A DNA stretch of 9,525 nucleotides, taken from Leptolyngbyaceae cyanobacterium M65_K2018_010 (GTDB taxonomy: Bacteria; Cyanobacteriota; Cyanobacteriia; Phormidesmidales; Phormidesmidaceae). Positions 7,143 to 9,525 of this stretch are shown here, piece after piece (the first letter of the stretch is position 1; each line of letters starts with the position of its first letter). A program made the position numbers and the translations under genes. The notes below the pieces were generated by a model. It had not been told where the DNA came from, ran no database searches, and saw only the letters and a list, made by a program, of their open reading frames with translations. The stretch lies in NCBI GenBank assembly GCA_015295885.1, contig DVEE01000391.1:1-9525 (forward strand), in the 5' to 3' direction.

Positions 7143-7197
7143 GGCGATAGGGAGGGAAGTGGCTGTGGTCAAGATACCATTCCCCACCCCTGAGGCA

Positions 7198-9525
7198 CTA
7201 CTCGCTAGCCGCAGGGGTAGGGGCCGTGAGCGATAGGCGCTCGTAGGCGGTTTGCCAGTTTTCAATCAACTGGGGCGTCCAGAGCCAACGCAGGGCTAGG
7301 GTGTTGGGATTCAAAATCGCCGGATCCAGGCCGACAACCAGTGTTAGATAGCTCTGGGCCTGGGCCTGGAGAGCTTGGCTGGCGGTGTCTTCCAGGGACT
7401 GCTCACTTTGCTTTTGCAAAGCCATGGCCAGGCCGGCAATGGCATTTAGGGTAAAGGCTGAAGACACCCGCTGCTGCCCCTCGGGATCGCGATCGCGGAG
7501 TTGTTTCTGATCAAGATCAAGGGCTTTTTCCCAGGCTTTGATGGCCTGGTCGGTATCCCCCAATAGGTACTGGGCAAAGCCCAGGGCCACCCAGGCTTCT
7601 AGAAAGTTATCGCGCCCCTCTAGGGCCTGGAACCAAGCCCTGAGGGCATCATTGGGGCTGGCCCCCGTTAGACCAACGGTGGCTTGCTGCCAGGCCAACC
7701 GGCCTCGGGCAAAGGCCAGATCGGGGTTCAGCAATTGTTCCGGATTCGCCGCTGCAATCACCGACTGGGCTGCCGTGAGATCGTTTTGATCGAGCAATTG
7801 CTCAATAAATTTTCGAGCCATGGCCAGGTTGTCGGTGGTGAGGGCTTGGATCGCATTCACCATCGCCACACTGTCCCTGCCAGCGGCCATAGATCCTAGG
7901 GGGGATCCTAGATCGCCGCCGGCCTCCTGCGCAGGCGAAGGGGTGGGGGGCAAAGACGGCGGTGCCGTAGGTGGCTGGCGCATCACTAGGGCGATCGCCA
8001 TGCCCAGGGCCGCCGCTAACCCCGCTAACCCCGCACCCACCCACCAAATTTCCTTCGGTAGGGGTGAGCGGGTTGGATGGGTAGGGGAGGTTGAGGCCGA
8101 TGCTGTGGTCCCTGGAACCTGGACCTTGGCTGGGGTTGAGGCGGGTGGCGCAGCCCCATAAACCGAAGTGGCTGGAGGAGAGTTCAAGCGGCTATCCACC
8201 GGGGTGGCTCCAGCCGGCATAGTCGCCAGGGGGCGGAGGGTCGTTTGGCCCGTGGCTTCCCACTGGCTCAGGAGCGACCCTGGCAGCGGGGAACCCACCG
8301 ACTGGGGCCCGCTCGCGCCAGCCGGGGCAGACAACTGCTCTACCAGGTCGCTCAGGGTGATGCCCTCGGCCGGGGCTGTGTCCCCCTCCGGTTGCTCGAT
8401 TGCCTCGGCATCGATCTCCTCTAGCCCCTCTGGGATCCCAGGCAGGGCCGTAGTGGTGAGGGGGGGCTGGGGGGCCGAGGGCGAGGCGAGACCCACCGGG
8501 GCCGCCATAGCCAGGGTCGCCCTCGAACTGGCGGCATGGCCAGCAAACACCTCCTGGGCCAGCCCTGAAATTTCTGGGTCGCTGCTGTAGTCCGGTGGCA
8601 GGAGGGCCTGCTCCAAGGCCAGGGCCAGGGGTTCGAGCCGCTCACCGGCGGTTAGGCTGGCGGCGGGAGTGTAGAGGTAGCCATCAAAGCCAGGCCTTAG
8701 GTAAAGCAGAGGCAACATCCACAGGGGTTGGTTGGACCGATGGGCGGACATCAGTCCCTGGCGCACCCGGCTCAAACACACATCAATGGGATAGCCCTGC
8801 CGCAGGTTACGGTACAACAACTGGGTAAAGGTAATCGCCACATCATCAGGGATGCGCTCCGCCATGGCAATCACCCCGGGTACCCCACGATTGACCAGGG
8901 CCTGGAGCAAATTTTGTTCCCGCCACAGGGACTGGCTGTCATCGGTAGGGGTATAGGCACCGCGGCAGGAGTTAAACACCGCCAGCCAGATGCCATTGTT
9001 CACCAACAAACCGGCTAATTCTTTGCCACTCAGCCACTCGGTCAGGCCCGTTTGGCGATTGACTAGAAACAGATCACCGCCGGTTTCACTGACGTCGCTA
9101 TGGCCAGCGTAGTGCAGGACCTGATAGTGGCCCTGTTCTAAGGCCTGCACCAGCTCAGCTCGGCCCGGTTGTTCCAAAATAGTGAGCTCAATGGTGAGCG
9201 CTGGGCTGCGGCTGCCCTGGGGAAGGCTCGGTAGGCCGGAGTTGCCAGGGCCGACGGAGGGCGACTGCAAATCGGCCATCAGGTGCTGAATTTCCCGGCT
9301 GAGGGCCAATCGCTCCTGATCGTCTGGGGCCGAGATCACCACTAAAGCCCTCAGCGGTGTGGAGGCCGAAGCCAGGGGCGGCATAGCCGCCAGGTCTGCG
9401 GTGCCCGTTTGGGCTTGGTAGTAGCGGCAGAGGGTGACATCCATACCGGTGGCCAGGGGGCGATCGTCGCCGTACAGCAACTCCCAGGGCAAGCGTTGGA
9501 GGCGGCTATCCTTAAACCCCAACCG
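7198..9525 (-). CDS. CHAT-domain protein with membrane segment and C-terminal TPR region (5' end missing)
   Basis: CHAT domains are caspase-like cysteine peptidases. The frame runs through the right edge, so the true start lies outside the window; a TTG at 9522 is only an internal leucine. Counting from 9522, RLPWELLYGD at 10-19 is a typical CHAT opening. The catalytic pair looks intact: His141 in HYAGH (137-141) and Cys186 in FNSC (183-186). GVPGVIAM at 213-220 and the conserved end PLWMLPLLYLRPG complete the domain near residue 279. A long Pro/Ala/Ser/Thr-rich linker (about 330-490) leads to one hydrophobic span at about 493-514. Residues about 553-750 are helical with TPR-like units, the clearest being ALGFAQYLLGDTDQAIKAWEKALDLD. 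No signal peptide is visible, which favours a cytoplasmic CHAT domain, but orientation is unproven. Substrate is unknown. Confidence 0.9.
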   Translation of the reverse strand, partial: RLGFKDSRLQRLPWELLYGDDRPLATGMDVTLCRYYQAQTGTADLAAMPPLASASTPLRALVVISAPDDQERLALSREIQHLMADLQSPSVGPGNSGLPSLPQGSRSPALTIELTILEQPGRAELVQALEQGHYQVLHYAGHSDVSETGGDLFLVNRQTGLTEWLSGKELAGLLVNNGIWLAVFNSCRGAYTPTDDSQSLWREQNLLQALVNRGVPGVIAMAERIPDDVAITFTQLLYRNLRQGYPIDVCLSRVRQGLMSAHRSNQPLWMLPLLYLRPGFDGYLYTPAASLTAGERLEPLALALEQALLPPDYSSDPEISGLAQEVFAGHAASSRATLAMAAPVGLASPSAPQPPLTTTALPGIPEGLEEIDAEAIEQPEGDTAPAEGITLSDLVEQLSAPAGASGPQSVGSPLPGSLLSQWEATGQTTLRPLATMPAGATPVDSRLNSPPATSVYGAAPPASTPAKVQVPGTTASASTSPTHPTRSPLPKEIWWVGAGLAGLAAALGMAIALVMRQPPTAPPSLPPTPSPAQEAGGDLGSPLGSMAAGRDSVAMVNAIQALTTDNLAMARKFIEQLLDQNDLTAAQSVIAAANPEQLLNPDLAFARGRLAWQQATVGLTGASPNDALRAWFQALEGRDNFLEAWVALGFAQYLLGDTDQAIKAWEKALDLDQKQLRDRDPEGQQRVSSAFTLNAIAGLAMALQKQSEQSLEDTASQALQAQAQSYLTLVVGLDPAILNPNTLALRWLWTPQLIENWQTAYERLSLTAPTPAASE
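7489..7496. repeat. HIP1 palindrome
   Basis: Perfect GCGATCGC in the TPR-coding part of the CHAT gene, within a longer alternating GATCGCGATCGC run. Confidence 0.75.
7991..7998. repeat. HIP1 palindrome
   Basis: Perfect GCGATCGC within the membrane-segment codons of the CHAT gene. Confidence 0.75.

Noticed and set aside
7144..7172. TTGACC-N17-TATCGC promoter-like pair on the - strand before mazG
   Set aside because: The -10 box ends only one base before the mazG ATG, so transcription would start inside the gene; the -10 match is also poor.
7143..7265. Longer mazG start adding 41 residues
   Set aside because: It would overlap the CHAT gene by 68 bases and adds sequence unlike known MazG N-termini.
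8168..8590. 140-codon + strand frame opposite the CHAT linker
   Set aside because: It is a shadow of the GC-rich Pro/Ala/Ser linker on the other strand and has no domain signal.
9520..9522. TTG as a start codon of the CHAT protein
   Set aside because: The frame continues upstream to the edge, and the CHAT domain is already under way at LPWELLY, so the real start must lie outside the window.

Overview
The window looks like a cyanobacterial chromosome segment. The zwf-opcA pair is the strongest marker: OpcA is the G6PDH effector protein of cyanobacteria, and this Zwf carries the cysteine pair typical of cyanobacterial G6PDH. Supporting signs are five HIP1 palindromes (GCGATCGC), a CHAT-membrane-TPR protein and a non-lipidated SLBB export protein. 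The moderately GC-rich composition would fit a Leptolyngbya/Nodosilinea/Halomicronema-type filamentous lineage, but that placement is inference and no taxonomic marker gene is present.

Layout: 1-516 is a long leader with no recognisable gene. It does contain a reverse-strand frame that stays open to the left edge. zwf (517-2046) and opcA (2107-3432) follow on the + strand, 60 bases apart. All other genes lie on the - strand and meet opcA tail to tail at about 3433-3555. Reading leftward from the right edge in transcription order, these are: a 5'-truncated CHAT-domain protein (7198-9525), mazG (6312-7142), a 415-base gap with short repeats and a 12-base palindrome, an SLBB/Wza-type polysaccharide export gene (4736-5896), a 247-base gap, and ttcA (3556-4488).

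Function: Zwf and OpcA form the redox-controlled entry to the oxidative pentose phosphate pathway, which supplies NADPH in the dark. TtcA thiolates tRNA cytidine 32. The SLBB protein is an envelope export component. MazG is a nucleotide house-cleaning pyrophosphohydrolase. Its 55-base spacing behind the CHAT protein suggests, but does not prove, co-transcription.

Most of the window is ordinary housekeeping DNA and I do not see a clearly new multi-gene system. The points most worth a second look are the CHAT-TM-TPR/mazG pair, the peptidoglycan-binding-like module inside OpcA, and the GGGAACGTTCCC palindrome upstream of the export gene.
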